DNA from: Calothrix sp. NIES-4105
GTDB lineage: Bacteria; Cyanobacteriota; Cyanobacteriia; Cyanobacteriales; Nostocaceae
Assembly (NCBI RefSeq): GCF_002368415.1
Contig: NZ_AP018290.1
Location: 1,367,470-1,431,469 of the forward strand
DNA: 64,000 bases
Direction: 5' to 3'
The notes beneath the pieces are model-generated. The model made no database searches. It was not told the DNA's origin and was given only the letters and a program-made list of their open reading frames with translations. The translations under genes and the position numbers were made by a program. Below, piece by piece: positions 16,541 through 25,881 of the stretch; position 1 is the first letter of the stretch, and every line of letters starts with the position of its first letter.

Positions 16541-16634
16541 TACTTTATATACTCTTTAAAATAAATCGTTGATAATTCTGAGGGAGCAGCAAAAATTATA
16601 ATGTTATTAAAATAATAGTTTACTAATTTTATGA

Positions 16635-17195
16635 ATGCATTCCTACCAAAGCCCTCCATCTTCATATCGTCTGCGTCCAGGCAGTAGTAAAGATAATTTA
16701 AATATTTTTATTTTACTATCATATGATTATTATAAAATTTTAATAATCATTAATGTATTAATATGTGTACCTTTTTTTTCAAGACCTGACAACACACCAT
16801 ATTATAGTATTGTCATACCTGTATTAGTAGTTACTATTATTTCACCTGTATTGACATGGCTGGAACGTGATAAGTTATGTGAACAATCTTGGGTAGTTGA
16901 ATATGAAAACAGGATAGTTGGTTGTGCATTAGTTAAAAAATATGCACAGTATTCAGAGCTATTGAGGTTACATGTTCATGCATCACATCGAAAGAAAGGT
17001 GTTGGCTCATGTTTAGTACGAACTGTGATTAGGGAAATTCCTAAACCTATTTATTTAGTTTCGGCGCCTAAAGCTTTATATTTCTACACAAAGCTAGGCT
17101 TTTTCCCTATACCCAGACATCGACTTCCCCGAAGGCTCAGTGACAAATCTTGCTTTGGTTTTTTTATCTTAGGTTATATATCCACTGGTAATTAA
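16635..17195 (+). CDS. GNAT-fold N-acetyltransferase with internal transmembrane hairpin
   Basis: A 186-residue protein. The N-terminus (YRLRPGSSKDN) looks like GNAT beta-1/alpha-1, then two hydrophobic segments (ILIIINVLICVPFF and YYSIVIPVLVVTIISPVLTWL) interrupt the domain, after which the acetyltransferase core resumes: WVVEYENRIVGCALVKKY, LRLHVHASHRKKGVGSCLVR (acetyl-CoA binding motif) and LYFYTKLGFFPIP. A homologous arrangement is seen in the protein at 32231-32782. The core would be membrane-anchored. The substrate is unknown. Confidence 0.78.
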   Translation: MHSYQSPPSSYRLRPGSSKDNLNIFILLSYDYYKILIIINVLICVPFFSRPDNTPYYSIVIPVLVVTIISPVLTWLERDKLCEQSWVVEYENRIVGCALVKKYAQYSELLRLHVHASHRKKGVGSCLVRTVIREIPKPIYLVSAPKALYFYTKLGFFPIPRHRLPRRLSDKSCFGFFILGYISTGN

Positions 17196-17220
17196 GTTTG
17201 ATAATTAAGTTTTTATATAC

Positions 17221-17523
17221 TCAATTGCTTTGCTCAATTTTTTGTAATGCCATAACAGCAATCTTTTTAACATAATCATCTTCAGCCTCATCCTGAGTTA
17301 GTTGACGAAGAGGTTGTAAAGCTCTAACATCGTTGAGTTCTCCGAGTGCCCTAATTGCTGCTGTGCGTATCAAGAAATGACTATTTTGTAAGAATTGAAT
17401 AAGAAGGTTAATTACTCTTTTATCAGCGAATAGCCCTAAAACTTTTATGGCTAATACTTGAACACCCAAATTATCCTTAACAACTGGCTTTTGTAAAATT
17501 TGCAGCAATGGCTCAACTGTCAT
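17221..17523 (-). CDS. HEAT-repeat protein (fragment-like)
   Basis: 100 residues made of HEAT/PBS-lyase-type repeats, for example VQVLAIKVLGLFADKRVINL, FLIRTAAIRALGELNDVRAL and DDYVKKIAVMALQKIE. Such repeats form a protein-binding solenoid, with relatives in phycobilin lyases and many cyanobacterial scaffold proteins. At only three repeats it is short for a free-standing solenoid and may be the remains of a larger gene; the upstream sequence holds another broken gene start (17572-17634). Confidence 0.65.
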   Translation of the reverse strand: MTVEPLLQILQKPVVKDNLGVQVLAIKVLGLFADKRVINLLIQFLQNSHFLIRTAAIRALGELNDVRALQPLRQLTQDEAEDDYVKKIAVMALQKIEQSN

Positions 17524-17571
17524 TAGGATGTTCGGCTTGAATTAGGTCTGCTTCTATATCAAATAGTAACT

Positions 17572-17634
17572 CTAAGGAAAACTTTGTTCTAACCAATTTA
17601 GTATTCTATTTAATGCCTCTGTTAAGTCTGACAT
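17572..17634 (-). pseudogene. Broken N-terminus of a SMI1/KNR4-like protein
   Basis: The minus strand begins MSDLTEALNRILNWLEQSFP and stops. This resembles the opening helix of cyanobacterial SMI1/KNR4-type proteins; in the adjacent frame KFSLELLFDIEADLIQAEHP continues towards the HEAT gene. The evidence is short and the identification tentative. Confidence 0.35.
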
Positions 17635-17715
17635 AAAAGTTATTCAATATAAACTTTCAAATTTTTGTTATGATTATTGAAGCGATTACTTAATTATTCT
17701 TAATATTAGCAATAC

Positions 17716-18057
17716 TTATAATCCCATTAAAATTCTTAATCTTCCTTTCACTGCTGCTAATGTATCAGCAGTGACTGTAGCTAAACGCCTATCAAGCCTT
17801 TCAACAGAAATAGACCTTACATCTTCACACTTAATAAAACTACTTACTGTTAAACCTCCTTCAGGTGGTTCAATTTTAACATGGAATATTATTCCTTTAT
17901 CTTTTGAGGTAATGGGCAATACTACGACTAGACCAGAAGCACCCTGATTAAATAAATCTACAGATATAATCAAACAGGGACGTTTTCCAGCTTGCTCATG
18001 ACCTCTGGTCGGATTGAGATCTGCCAGCCAAACTTCCCCTCTTGAAACATCAGTCAC
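17716..18057 (-). CDS. MazF/PemK-type endoribonuclease toxin
   Basis: A complete 113-residue toxin. The opening RGEVWLADLNPTRGHEQAGK then RPCLIIS contains the conserved arginine and RGxEQ..RP signature, and LPITSK and the SSFIKCEDVRSIS strand carry the conserved serine/threonine and DxR region. MazF cleaves single-stranded RNA at short motifs. It starts at GTG (18057-18055), which overlaps the antitoxin stop by one base (TAGTG), giving translational coupling. Confidence 0.93.
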   Translation of the reverse strand: MTDVSRGEVWLADLNPTRGHEQAGKRPCLIISVDLFNQGASGLVVVLPITSKDKGIIFHVKIEPPEGGLTVSSFIKCEDVRSISVERLDRRLATVTADTLAAVKGRLRILMGL

Positions 18058-18302
18058 TAGTCATCTACCCCATCAGCAATAGTTACATCCCATGCTTGTC
18101 TTTCTGCAATTTCCTCTTCCCAGAGTAATTTATTAGCTTTTAAAGTTGCAAACCCCTGATTAGCTTGTGTTAAAAATATGTGCCTGTAGTAATTATCTAC
18201 AGCTTTCTCTAAAACTACCTGAATCGTTTCACCAGAAGCTTCTGCTAGTTTTACTAAGTTATTATGTGTCGATTCGTTTATACTAATTGTCAAATGAGAC
18301 AT
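18057..18302 (-). CDS. Antitoxin paired with MazF-type toxin
   Basis: 81 residues with a ribbon-helix-helix-like N-terminus (MSHLTISINESTHNNLVKLA, then EASGETIQVVLEKAVDNYYR) expected to bind its own promoter as a dimer, and a polar C-terminal tail (WEEEIAERQAWDVTIADGVD) that would wrap the toxin. It precedes and overlaps the toxin gene, as in type II modules. No operator was identified in the short upstream region. Confidence 0.85.
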   Translation of the reverse strand: MSHLTISINESTHNNLVKLAEASGETIQVVLEKAVDNYYRHIFLTQANQGFATLKANKLLWEEEIAERQAWDVTIADGVDD

Positions 18303-18365
18303 AATCTGAATGTTTAACTTCTAAGATCATTTTAACGTAAATGAAATATCCAGTAAACAGATGTG

Positions 18366-21300
18366 CTACAACAACTGGGTAATGGCTGTAATTAAGGTTT
18401 CTGGTTCTATTGGTTTGGATATATGTTTTTGAAATCCTGCTTGTAGAGCTTGTTGTTGATTTATTTCTCCTGCAAAGGCAGTAAGTGCTATTGCTGGTAA
18501 AAGTCCACCTTGCTCTTTTGGTAAAGCTCTTATTTGTTGCATGAGCATATAACCATCCATGTCTGGCATTCCAATGTCGCTTACTAGTATATTTGGTATG
18601 TCTTGGGAAAATATAGTAAGAGCTTCGGCGCCTGAACCAGCAGCAGTAACTGAAGCTCCATACATATCTAGCATAAAGGCAATAAACTCGCGCGTATCGG
18701 TATCATCATCAACTACCAAAACTTTGATACCATCTAAGTTAAGCGATCGGTCAGATGAGTTACTATCTAAGTTCGTTTGATTCGGATTTTGTATAAGTGG
18801 TAATGTGACAGTAAAAGTGGCGCCATGTCCTTCACCTAAACTTTCTGCATATACTGTTCCACCATGTAGTTCGACTAAGTGACGCACTATTGCTAACCCT
18901 AAACCGAGTCCACCAAATTTTCGAGTTGTGGCACCGTCTTCTTGGCGAAAATAGTCGAATACAGAAGGAAGAAAATCTGGCTTGATACCAATACCATTAT
19001 CTTTAACTAGAATTTGGGCTGTATTGTTATTTTGCTTTAACTCAATATCTACTTGTCCCCCAACATTGGTAAATTTGACCGCATTCGAGAGAAGATTCCA
19101 AATTATTTGTTGTAATCTATTTGCGTCACCGGATACTTGTCCCACATTTAGGTCAAGATTTGTATTTATTTGAATCGATTTGACTTGTGCTGCTAACTGT
19201 ACTGTTTCCATTGCTGCCTGAATAGTCGGCGCCAAATCGACGTTCATAACATTAAGGGCTAGTTTACCCTGCAAAATTCGCGAGACATCAAGTAAATCTT
19301 CAATTAGTTCTGATTGCAACTTAGCATTGCGTTCAATGACACTTAAGCCTTGAGCGGTTTTCGCTGCATCTAACTTGCCTGTTTGCAGTAGCTTTGACCA
19401 ACCTAAGATTGGGTTTAGAGGCGAGCGCAATTCATGAGATAATACTGCTAGAAATTCATCTTTGATTCGGTTGGCTTGTTGCAATTGCTCGGCTTGTTGT
19501 TGGATTGAAGTAATTAAATTTGCTCGCTCAATGGCAATAGCTATTTGTTCACAAGTCGATTGCAGTAAGTCAATTTCTTCAGGAGTAAAATTGCTGCGAG
19601 TGCGACTAGCAAATGAGAGCGTTCCTAGTAACCGTCCATGTACAATTAATGGTTGTCCTGCATATGCCGTTATACCTAATGAATACACTGACTGCGCGTT
19701 TGGATGGGTGACAATTTTCGCTTGTTCAAAAACAATTTGGCGCCGCTCTTGCGCTACCATCCCACACAGATATTCACCAAATTCAATCCATTCGATTGAT
19801 TGGGCTGCTTGTTCAGAAATTCCCTCATAATTTTTTAGATGCAGCATTAACTGGTTGTCTTTCTTTTCAACCATGTAGTGATAGTAAAAGTCTAACTGAA
19901 GCTGGGTTGAGAGCTTGTTAAATAAGTTACTCATCAACTGCATTGGTTGGGGAGTTGCAAGTAAATCACGTGTTGTCTCATACAGCAGTTGCAGGCGCCT
20001 GTCAGCCTGTCTTTGTGCAGTTTTATCTTGTAAAATTTTGACAAATCCCTCCGTGTTACCTGCTTCAGAAAGCAACGGCATTATTAAACCACTTGCCCAA
20101 AAGCGACTACCATCTTTGCGAACATGCCAGCGTTCATTTTCTGCTCGTCCCTGTGTCAGGGCAAGTTGCATCTCTCGCTCGGCTTGTTGCTGCTCGTTGT
20201 CTTCGGGTGTAAAAATAATACGACCGTTACAACCGATAATTTCTGTTTCCTGATAGCCTAACAATCTTTGGGCGCCGGAATTCCAACTTGTAATAATATT
20301 ATCGAGTGAGAGAGTGAATATAGCATAGTCCTTTGCACTTTCAACCATTAATCGAAAGCGAGATTCACTTTGGCGCAGTGCTTGCGAAGATTCACGTAAA
20401 GCATTTTCCGCTTGAATTTGATCCGTGACATTTCTAAAATAAATCGTGATGCCTTTTGCGGCTGGATAGGAGCGTACTTCATACCAACGCTTATGGTGGG
20501 GGTAATACTCTATTAGCGAACCAGCAACACGTTCAGTAGCCACGCGCCGATGAAGGTTTCCAAACTCGCTACCATCAATACCTGGATATTCTTCCCAAAA
20601 GTTTTTTCCGATTAATTCTTCTGAAGCGCGCTCAAGTATCATTTCGCCAGCTTTATTTACATATGTAAACAGCCAGTTTTCATCCAGAGCTAAAAATCCA
20701 TCATTAATGCTTTCTAGGATATGCCGACTCTGCTCCTCACTTTCTCGTAAAGCTTCTTCTGCACGCGCGCGTTCTAGTTTAAACCAAATGCGGTTAGCTA
20801 ATTCCTGCATCAACTCTATTTCCGACGGGCGCCAATTGTAAGCTGTTTGATGAAACACACTTAGCGAAAATTTCCATTCCCCATCTTTAACTATAGGGAT
20901 GTTGAGTTCCGCACCTATTTTTAGTGCAGCAAATCGAGAAGCATCGACAACGCGCGGGTCATTATTGACATCCCGAACGACTATTGGTTGTCCGGCTTTG
21001 GCAGCTTGCAGAAACTCATCGCTTACAAACTCAGGGATAGAATGAACCCCAACTAAACTTGGTGTATCATTTTGATGCCAATCATAATTATTCACCGCTA
21101 CCTGTGCCTCTTCATTAATTTCAGTAAAGACACAAATTGAAATATTGAGATAGCGATTTAATCGTTCACCAATCGTTTGCACAATTTCCTCTACAGTAGT
21201 TGCCCTTACCAAGTCTTGGCTAACATTAGCGAGAAATTCTATGTTTAATTCTGCCTGTTTACGAATAGTATTATCGTAGGACACTACTAACGCTGCATCA

Positions 21301-21986
21301 ATCTCACCTTGTTCGTTATATAAAGGTGTGCCATGAGAGATATAGTAACGTCCGTGACTGTAATGCTCTAAGCTGAATGGTTCGCCACCGAGAGCTTGAC
21401 GGTAATAAGGTTCGTAGTATGTAGCTGTCTTTGAGTCAAGAGCTTCCCATAAAGTTTTCCCTACCAAGTTATGTGAGGTTACTCCGGCGCCCAAAAGCGC
21501 TTGTCCCTCTGCCAACAAATAGCGCAAATTATTATCCACAATGAAAACTGCCGCATTCGGCAAGTTAGCAGCAACCGCGCGCAGACGAGCTTCGTGTTCA
21601 TGCGGTGCAACTAAAGATGAGCGTCGTTCTACTTTTGGCAATGCTCGTTGAATTATGGGCGCCAACCTTCCCAAGCGTTGTTTAAGTACATAATCTGTCG
21701 CGCCACTTTTAAGCGCTTCAATCTCTAACTTTTCATCTAAACTACTAGAAACAAATATAAATGGAACTCCAGGAATCTTGTTACGGGCAATGGAGAGGGC
21801 ATCAAAACCAAGCACGGTAATATCCGCCAATACCAAGTCAAATATATTACTATCTAGTGCTGCTATAAATTCGGAGATGGTTTCCACTCTTAGCAATTGA
21901 CAATCGATGGTGCCTGAACTTAGGGCAGCTTTAATTACCGAGGCATCTTCTTGACTTTTATCAAGCAAGAGAAACCGAAGCGTCAT
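18366..21986 (-). CDS. Hybrid sensor histidine kinase/response regulator (REC-PAS-GAF-PAS-PAS-GAF-HK-REC)
   Basis: A 1206-residue cytosolic hybrid kinase without membrane segments. Order: receiver 3-115 (acceptor Asp55 in LVLADITV), PAS 133-245, GAF 255-405, PAS 415-525, PAS 540-660 (HVRKDGSRFWASGLI), GAF 670-820, HisKA 843-905 with phospho-His851 in VLSHELRSPLNP, HATPase 950-1065 (N box NLLSNAVKF, DNGIGI, GLGLGLAIV) and a C-terminal receiver 1087-1205 with Asp1137 in VSDIGMPDMDG. The GAF domains lack the chromophore-binding cysteine-histidine pair, so they are not obvious phytochrome modules. The signal and output partner are unknown; no response regulator follows. Confidence 0.95.
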   Translation of the reverse strand: MTLRFLLLDKSQEDASVIKAALSSGTIDCQLLRVETISEFIAALDSNIFDLVLADITVLGFDALSIARNKIPGVPFIFVSSSLDEKLEIEALKSGATDYVLKQRLGRLAPIIQRALPKVERRSSLVAPHEHEARLRAVAANLPNAAVFIVDNNLRYLLAEGQALLGAGVTSHNLVGKTLWEALDSKTATYYEPYYRQALGGEPFSLEHYSHGRYYISHGTPLYNEQGEIDAALVVSYDNTIRKQAELNIEFLANVSQDLVRATTVEEIVQTIGERLNRYLNISICVFTEINEEAQVAVNNYDWHQNDTPSLVGVHSIPEFVSDEFLQAAKAGQPIVVRDVNNDPRVVDASRFAALKIGAELNIPIVKDGEWKFSLSVFHQTAYNWRPSEIELMQELANRIWFKLERARAEEALRESEEQSRHILESINDGFLALDENWLFTYVNKAGEMILERASEELIGKNFWEEYPGIDGSEFGNLHRRVATERVAGSLIEYYPHHKRWYEVRSYPAAKGITIYFRNVTDQIQAENALRESSQALRQSESRFRLMVESAKDYAIFTLSLDNIITSWNSGAQRLLGYQETEIIGCNGRIIFTPEDNEQQQAEREMQLALTQGRAENERWHVRKDGSRFWASGLIMPLLSEAGNTEGFVKILQDKTAQRQADRRLQLLYETTRDLLATPQPMQLMSNLFNKLSTQLQLDFYYHYMVEKKDNQLMLHLKNYEGISEQAAQSIEWIEFGEYLCGMVAQERRQIVFEQAKIVTHPNAQSVYSLGITAYAGQPLIVHGRLLGTLSFASRTRSNFTPEEIDLLQSTCEQIAIAIERANLITSIQQQAEQLQQANRIKDEFLAVLSHELRSPLNPILGWSKLLQTGKLDAAKTAQGLSVIERNAKLQSELIEDLLDVSRILQGKLALNVMNVDLAPTIQAAMETVQLAAQVKSIQINTNLDLNVGQVSGDANRLQQIIWNLLSNAVKFTNVGGQVDIELKQNNNTAQILVKDNGIGIKPDFLPSVFDYFRQEDGATTRKFGGLGLGLAIVRHLVELHGGTVYAESLGEGHGATFTVTLPLIQNPNQTNLDSNSSDRSLNLDGIKVLVVDDDTDTREFIAFMLDMYGASVTAAGSGAEALTIFSQDIPNILVSDIGMPDMDGYMLMQQIRALPKEQGGLLPAIALTAFAGEINQQQALQAGFQKHISKPIEPETLITAITQLL

Positions 21987-22143
21987 TTTTGTGCCTCCTG
22001 CTTACGTTTACCTGACTCCCCCATTCCGCTTATAGCCCTACGTAAAACCTCTCATAGTAGATTATTCTTCAAACAATAGAAGTATTTATCTATCTAAAGA
22101 GGTAGATAAACTTGCACTATTTAATCTATCCAAGGATTTATTA

Positions 22144-23250
22144 ATGAATTTACTAGGACAACTCAAAAAAAAGTTCAAACGTGCCATTATCAAAAGTGTT
22201 TCGATTGATACAGCTTATAATAATTTAAGTAAACATAATGTAGTTTTGCCAGAGACTATAGCAACTCCAGAAGCTTTACAAATGGTTTTTATGGGTGAAG
22301 CTAAATTATTACAGGCTGAGACTCATTCTACACCTCTTGCTTACACTGTCATTTTAGAAGATGTTTTTTATTGCCCTGAATACTCTATTATCTTGACGAA
22401 AGATAGAAAAATTATATCTGATTCTCAGAATGTAAATAAACCAATCGAAGATTTTAAGCTTGATTGTTTATTTACTTCCAATGTTGAAGATATTTCTGGT
22501 TATTCTGTAATTTGGCATCAAACAACAAATAACTATTATCATACTCTTATAGAGAATTTGCCTCGTTTTTATTTAACTTCTTTGCATAATGTTATTCCAA
22601 ATAATGATAATCACATAAAACTTTTACATTCACGTAAAATTTTTGACATGGAAAAGTTTTACTTGTCAAAATTTATTTCACCTAATATTGAAATATATCC
22701 AGTTTCTAATCAAGCATCGAGAGGCACCCAGATTTTTCGTCTGGAGAAGCTAATATTATCAAAATTTTTAAATCATTGTTCGAGCGGTTTTATTCCGAGT
22801 AAATATCGAAACCAGATTTTTGATAAGTTTCTACCTCAAAGACCACGCGCTAGGAATAAGCGTATTTTTATTTCTCGAAAACAAGCGTACAATGGGCGCC
22901 ATATTCGGAATGAATCTGAGATAATAGAGCTTCTCTACCGATATGGGTTTGAGGTATACCAAATGGAAAAAATACCCCCAGAGCAACAGATAGAACTTTT
23001 TTATGATGCTGAAGCTGTTGTAGCTTCCCACGGCGCCGGGTTAACTAATATATTATTTTCAGAGAATATTAAAGTATTAGAGTTTTTTCCCTACCCGTTT
23101 GTAATTCCTCATTACTATTACCTTGCGAAATCAATGGGTCACAGGTACTACTATTTGTGTAGTGATTGCCAGTATAATGCGACGCTTGGCTGGAATAATG
23201 ATTTTACTGTTGATATAAAACAATTACAGAAGATTTTAGAACGTTTTTAA
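22144..23250 (+). CDS. Glycosyltransferase family 61 (DUF563)
   Basis: A 368-residue GT61-type protein. Diagnostic are WHQTTNNYYHTLIENLPRFY (the conserved NYYH near residue 130), RIFISRKQAYNGRHIRNESE (donor-binding strand) and the C-terminal VVASHGAGLTNILFSENIKV then LEFFP. The family transfers xylose, GlcNAc or related sugars to glycans; in cyanobacteria such genes usually sit with exopolysaccharide or lipopolysaccharide functions. This one is solitary between a kinase and the CCA enzyme. Starts at ATG after AAGGATTTATTA. Confidence 0.88.
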   Translation: MNLLGQLKKKFKRAIIKSVSIDTAYNNLSKHNVVLPETIATPEALQMVFMGEAKLLQAETHSTPLAYTVILEDVFYCPEYSIILTKDRKIISDSQNVNKPIEDFKLDCLFTSNVEDISGYSVIWHQTTNNYYHTLIENLPRFYLTSLHNVIPNNDNHIKLLHSRKIFDMEKFYLSKFISPNIEIYPVSNQASRGTQIFRLEKLILSKFLNHCSSGFIPSKYRNQIFDKFLPQRPRARNKRIFISRKQAYNGRHIRNESEIIELLYRYGFEVYQMEKIPPEQQIELFYDAEAVVASHGAGLTNILFSENIKVLEFFPYPFVIPHYYYLAKSMGHRYYYLCSDCQYNATLGWNNDFTVDIKQLQKILERF

Positions 23251-23283
23251 ATCTCTTTTACAGCAAAATTTAATTCCCGTGTA

Positions 23284-24534
23284 CTATACATTCATTTGAG
23301 CTATTAACTCACGTGCATATCCTATAGCTTCGTCGAAGGTGGAAACCTTACCTTCGACTTGTGCTACAGCTATTTCTGTCAACATTTGACCAACCAGTGG
23401 CGAAGCTGGTATATCTAATGCTATAATCAGTTCCTTCCCACTTAATAAGGAAGTGGGATGAGCCACCGGATCATCAGGGTTAAGGTAGCGGGCGATTATT
23501 GGTGCAATGCCCTCTACCAAATTATCACAAGCCATTGCCATTATACACGTCGCGGGCAATACACTTTCCGCTTCTTTGAACAAAAAGTATTGTTCGCGTA
23601 ATGGCATTTGTGCTTTTTTTAACTTAGGGTAGAGTTTGAGTACAGTAAGTACTGCTTTTATTTCAGCGCGACTATAAGTAAGTTCTGTTAGCTCAAGTTC
23701 AGCTTGTTCTAAATCAGGACTTACGAGACATGCAAGCTTGGCAATACCAAGCCATGTTGTTTTTATAGTATCACGGACGTATGTATTTAGCTCAATTCCT
23801 ATCTGATGCCAAGTTTGAGATAATATTGTGTAAGCTTCATCAACTTTCAACAAACTTACACATCCATCTTTAGTAGTATTTTTAAAGAATGGTGTTAGTA
23901 ATTTATCTTCAATAGCTTTAATTATCCAAGCGGTTCCGTGAGAATTTATTAGCATGTAACTCAGTTCAGTACGTACTCTTTCTGAAGCGACTTGAGTTAT
24001 ATATGGCGCCAAAGTACGAATAGTATTTTGAGTATGGCTTTCAATATCAAAACCTAATTGTGCAGCTTGACGATATCCGCGTATTAACCGCAGAGGATCA
24101 TCTTCAAGGTTATGTTCTGATATCATCCGTAATACGCGCGCTTCGATATCAGCGTAACCTTGAAGCGGGTCGATAATTTCTTGAGTGTGAGGGTTAAACG
24201 CGATAGCATTGATAGTAAAATCACGTCTAAATAAATCTTTTTCTAAGCTGTCTCCTTCCTGTTGGGCAATATCTACTGTCGCATTGGCAAATACTACCCG
24301 TGCAATTTGTCTTTTGGGGTCAAGCAAAACAAACCCTGCTTTGTAGTGTGCAGCTAGTTTTTTGGCTGCATTAACTGCATCAACAGGCAGTACAAAATCT
24401 AAATCTATATCCTCACGCTTTCTACCTAATATCGCATCCCGAACGGCGCCACCGACTAGATAAACAGGTTGCGGCAACAAGTTTAAGTCAAAAGGATAAT
24501 TTTCGGCAGATAGAAGAGGTAAAGGTTTGTACAT
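23284..24534 (-). CDS. cca: CCA tRNA nucleotidyltransferase
   Basis: Class II nucleotidyltransferase of about 416 residues from ATG 24534 (a TTG ten codons upstream also fits). The head has VYLVGGAVRDAILGRKREDI then DLDFVLP, which carries the metal-binding DxD pair, followed by FRRDFTINAIAFNP, IDPLQGYADIEARVLRM and the RLIRGYRQAAQLGFDI block. It adds or repairs the 3'-terminal CCA of tRNAs. The gene is divergent from ycf34. No HD phosphohydrolase domain was recognised. Confidence 0.93.
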   Translation of the reverse strand: MYKPLPLLSAENYPFDLNLLPQPVYLVGGAVRDAILGRKREDIDLDFVLPVDAVNAAKKLAAHYKAGFVLLDPKRQIARVVFANATVDIAQQEGDSLEKDLFRRDFTINAIAFNPHTQEIIDPLQGYADIEARVLRMISEHNLEDDPLRLIRGYRQAAQLGFDIESHTQNTIRTLAPYITQVASERVRTELSYMLINSHGTAWIIKAIEDKLLTPFFKNTTKDGCVSLLKVDEAYTILSQTWHQIGIELNTYVRDTIKTTWLGIAKLACLVSPDLEQAELELTELTYSRAEIKAVLTVLKLYPKLKKAQMPLREQYFLFKEAESVLPATCIMAMACDNLVEGIAPIIARYLNPDDPVAHPTSLLSGKELIIALDIPASPLVGQMLTEIAVAQVEGKVSTFDEAIGYARELIAQMNV

Positions 24535-24619
24535 GTTAATAAAATAAACCAGAAGTTTAGTCAATAACGCTGTTGGTTGAGCTAAATTAACAATACAAGG
24601 TTATGGAGTTGATTCTGTT

Positions 24620-24868
24620 ATGTGTGTTTGTGTCAACTGCCACTATGTAGACCGCTGTCTAACTTACCATGCAGTAGAAGGACAGCATGAACAACCTCAT
24701 TTGACCGAAACACCCGATTTCGAGCCAAATGAACCATCAATTAATGTTAACATCCGTCCGCGCGGGGATGTAATTGAGATGGAATGGGACGTAGTTGGAT
24801 GTCTAAGCTTCAAGGAAGAAAAAGGTAAGTGGTCAAAACTGCGTCCAGGTGAGTTAGTTCCTACTTGA
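24620..24868 (+). CDS. ycf34: Ycf34 family protein
   Basis: An 82-residue cyanobacterial/plastid protein. It starts MCVCVNCHYVDRCLTYHAVE with closely spaced cysteines (CVCVNC...C) that could bind an iron-sulfur cluster or metal, and continues with EPNEPSINVNIRP and MEWDVVGCLSFKEEKGKWSK. Ycf34 is conserved in plastid genomes of red algae and in cyanobacteria, which supports the cyanobacterial origin of this window. Reported work on the Synechocystis protein links it to an Fe-S cluster and photosynthetic electron transport; that is from memory. Confidence 0.9.
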   Translation: MCVCVNCHYVDRCLTYHAVEGQHEQPHLTETPDFEPNEPSINVNIRPRGDVIEMEWDVVGCLSFKEEKGKWSKLRPGELVPT

Positions 24869-24951
24869 CGCAATACAACTTAATATTTTATGTTGAGCGA
24901 TTGCTTACAAAAACGCAATATGGTGCGTTACGCTTCGCGCTTCGCACCATT

Positions 24952-25880
24952 TTATCTATTTTTATCATCGCTGTCTATTATTTCCCTCTCAATAATTTCC
25001 TTTACCAATTCAGAAATATCTACATTAAGTATATTTGCTTGTTGTTTCAATCTCTCATAAGTATCTATTTCATTACCTTGCCACAATAAGTCAATTCTTC
25101 TGACTTGTCGCATTGCAATGTGAGTATAATTTTCAGGATATGCCCAATAGCAAGACAAACATATAGATTTATCTTTCAAATTTATCCAATTTTCACAATG
25201 CTCACATGACCAAGATTTAACTCTATTTGCAGAACCGCACAACAACTTCAAGGAAGAGACGCGGAGACTGGGGGACGCTCTTACGCGGGGATATCTCAGA
25301 TGGGGATTGAACCCCAACGCTCGTTAGACAACAAGAGCGAAATTGGGGTTGAGCGACATGAAGGGGCTGCCGCCCCGGACGCGGGACGTAGATACTCTCC
25401 GCGTAAGAGCGTCTCTACGCCCCGCGTCTCTTCGATAAAATTTTCTGGCAGTAACTCTGGTTCTCCATCAACTTCAAACGGGACACGGTGGTCTATTTGC
25501 AGTTCTCGCTCCGGAACTTCTTCTAGATATATAAAACATTTACAACCATATCTCTTGACTAATTCATCTTTTATCTGTTTAGATAAACCTGTTCTACCAG
25601 CTATTTTGGAAAATCTAGCTGTGCTAATATCTCCAAATTTATAAGCAGCTATCTTCCGTCCATCTGTTCCTGTGACACGAAATGTTTCTAGAGGTACTCC
25701 AAGTTCTCGTACATCCCTAGCTGCTCTTGGAGGATGATTATAACCATATCTTTGTTTCAAGTCTTCCGTTGTGACAAAGCCATGTTGCAATATATGATCT
25801 ATAACAGCTAATGGTCTTTTTGCTGTTACTGCTTGACATATTTGTATAAAGTCATCAGGTAATTGTTGGGAACTATCCAT
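24952..25880 (-). pseudogene. HNH restriction endonuclease gene disrupted by a hairpin element
   Basis: The 5' part (25880 to about 25435) encodes MDSSQQLPDDFIQICQAVTA and on to ELQIDHRVPFEVDGEPELLP then ENF, with the HNH-type DH pair. The 3' part (about 25250 to 24952) encodes KLLCGSANRVKSWSCEHCEN, ICLSCYWAYPENYTH and a C-terminal helix, with CxxC...CxxC zinc-ligand pairs. Between them is about 185 bases of GC-rich inverted repeat that shifts the frame and brings a stop at 25296. The gene immediately follows an adenine methyltransferase (one base between), so it is the nuclease of a type II restriction-modification pair, almost certainly inactive now. Confidence 0.82.
25250..25434. mobile_element. 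~185-bp GC-rich hairpin element inserted in the HNH gene
   Basis: Ends are inverted: GGAAGAGACGCGGAGACTGG...GACGCTCTTACGCGG on the left and CCGCGTAAGAGCGTCTCTAC...CCGCGTCTCTTCG on the right, about 40 bases with several mismatches. The centre contains a second dyad (GGGGATTGAACCCC and AACGCTCGTT/AAGAGCGAAATTGGGG). G+C is visibly higher than the flanks. It encodes no transposase, so it is MITE-like and would need help in trans. Restoring TTTTAT to GAAGTTG across the element rejoins the coding frame. Confidence 0.75.
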
Positions 25881-25881
25881 C

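Noticed and set aside
25296-25330. tRNA-like T-arm (GGGGTTCAATCCCC) on the minus strand
   Set aside because: The neighbouring bases do not form acceptor, D or anticodon arms, and the site is the centre of a hairpin element.
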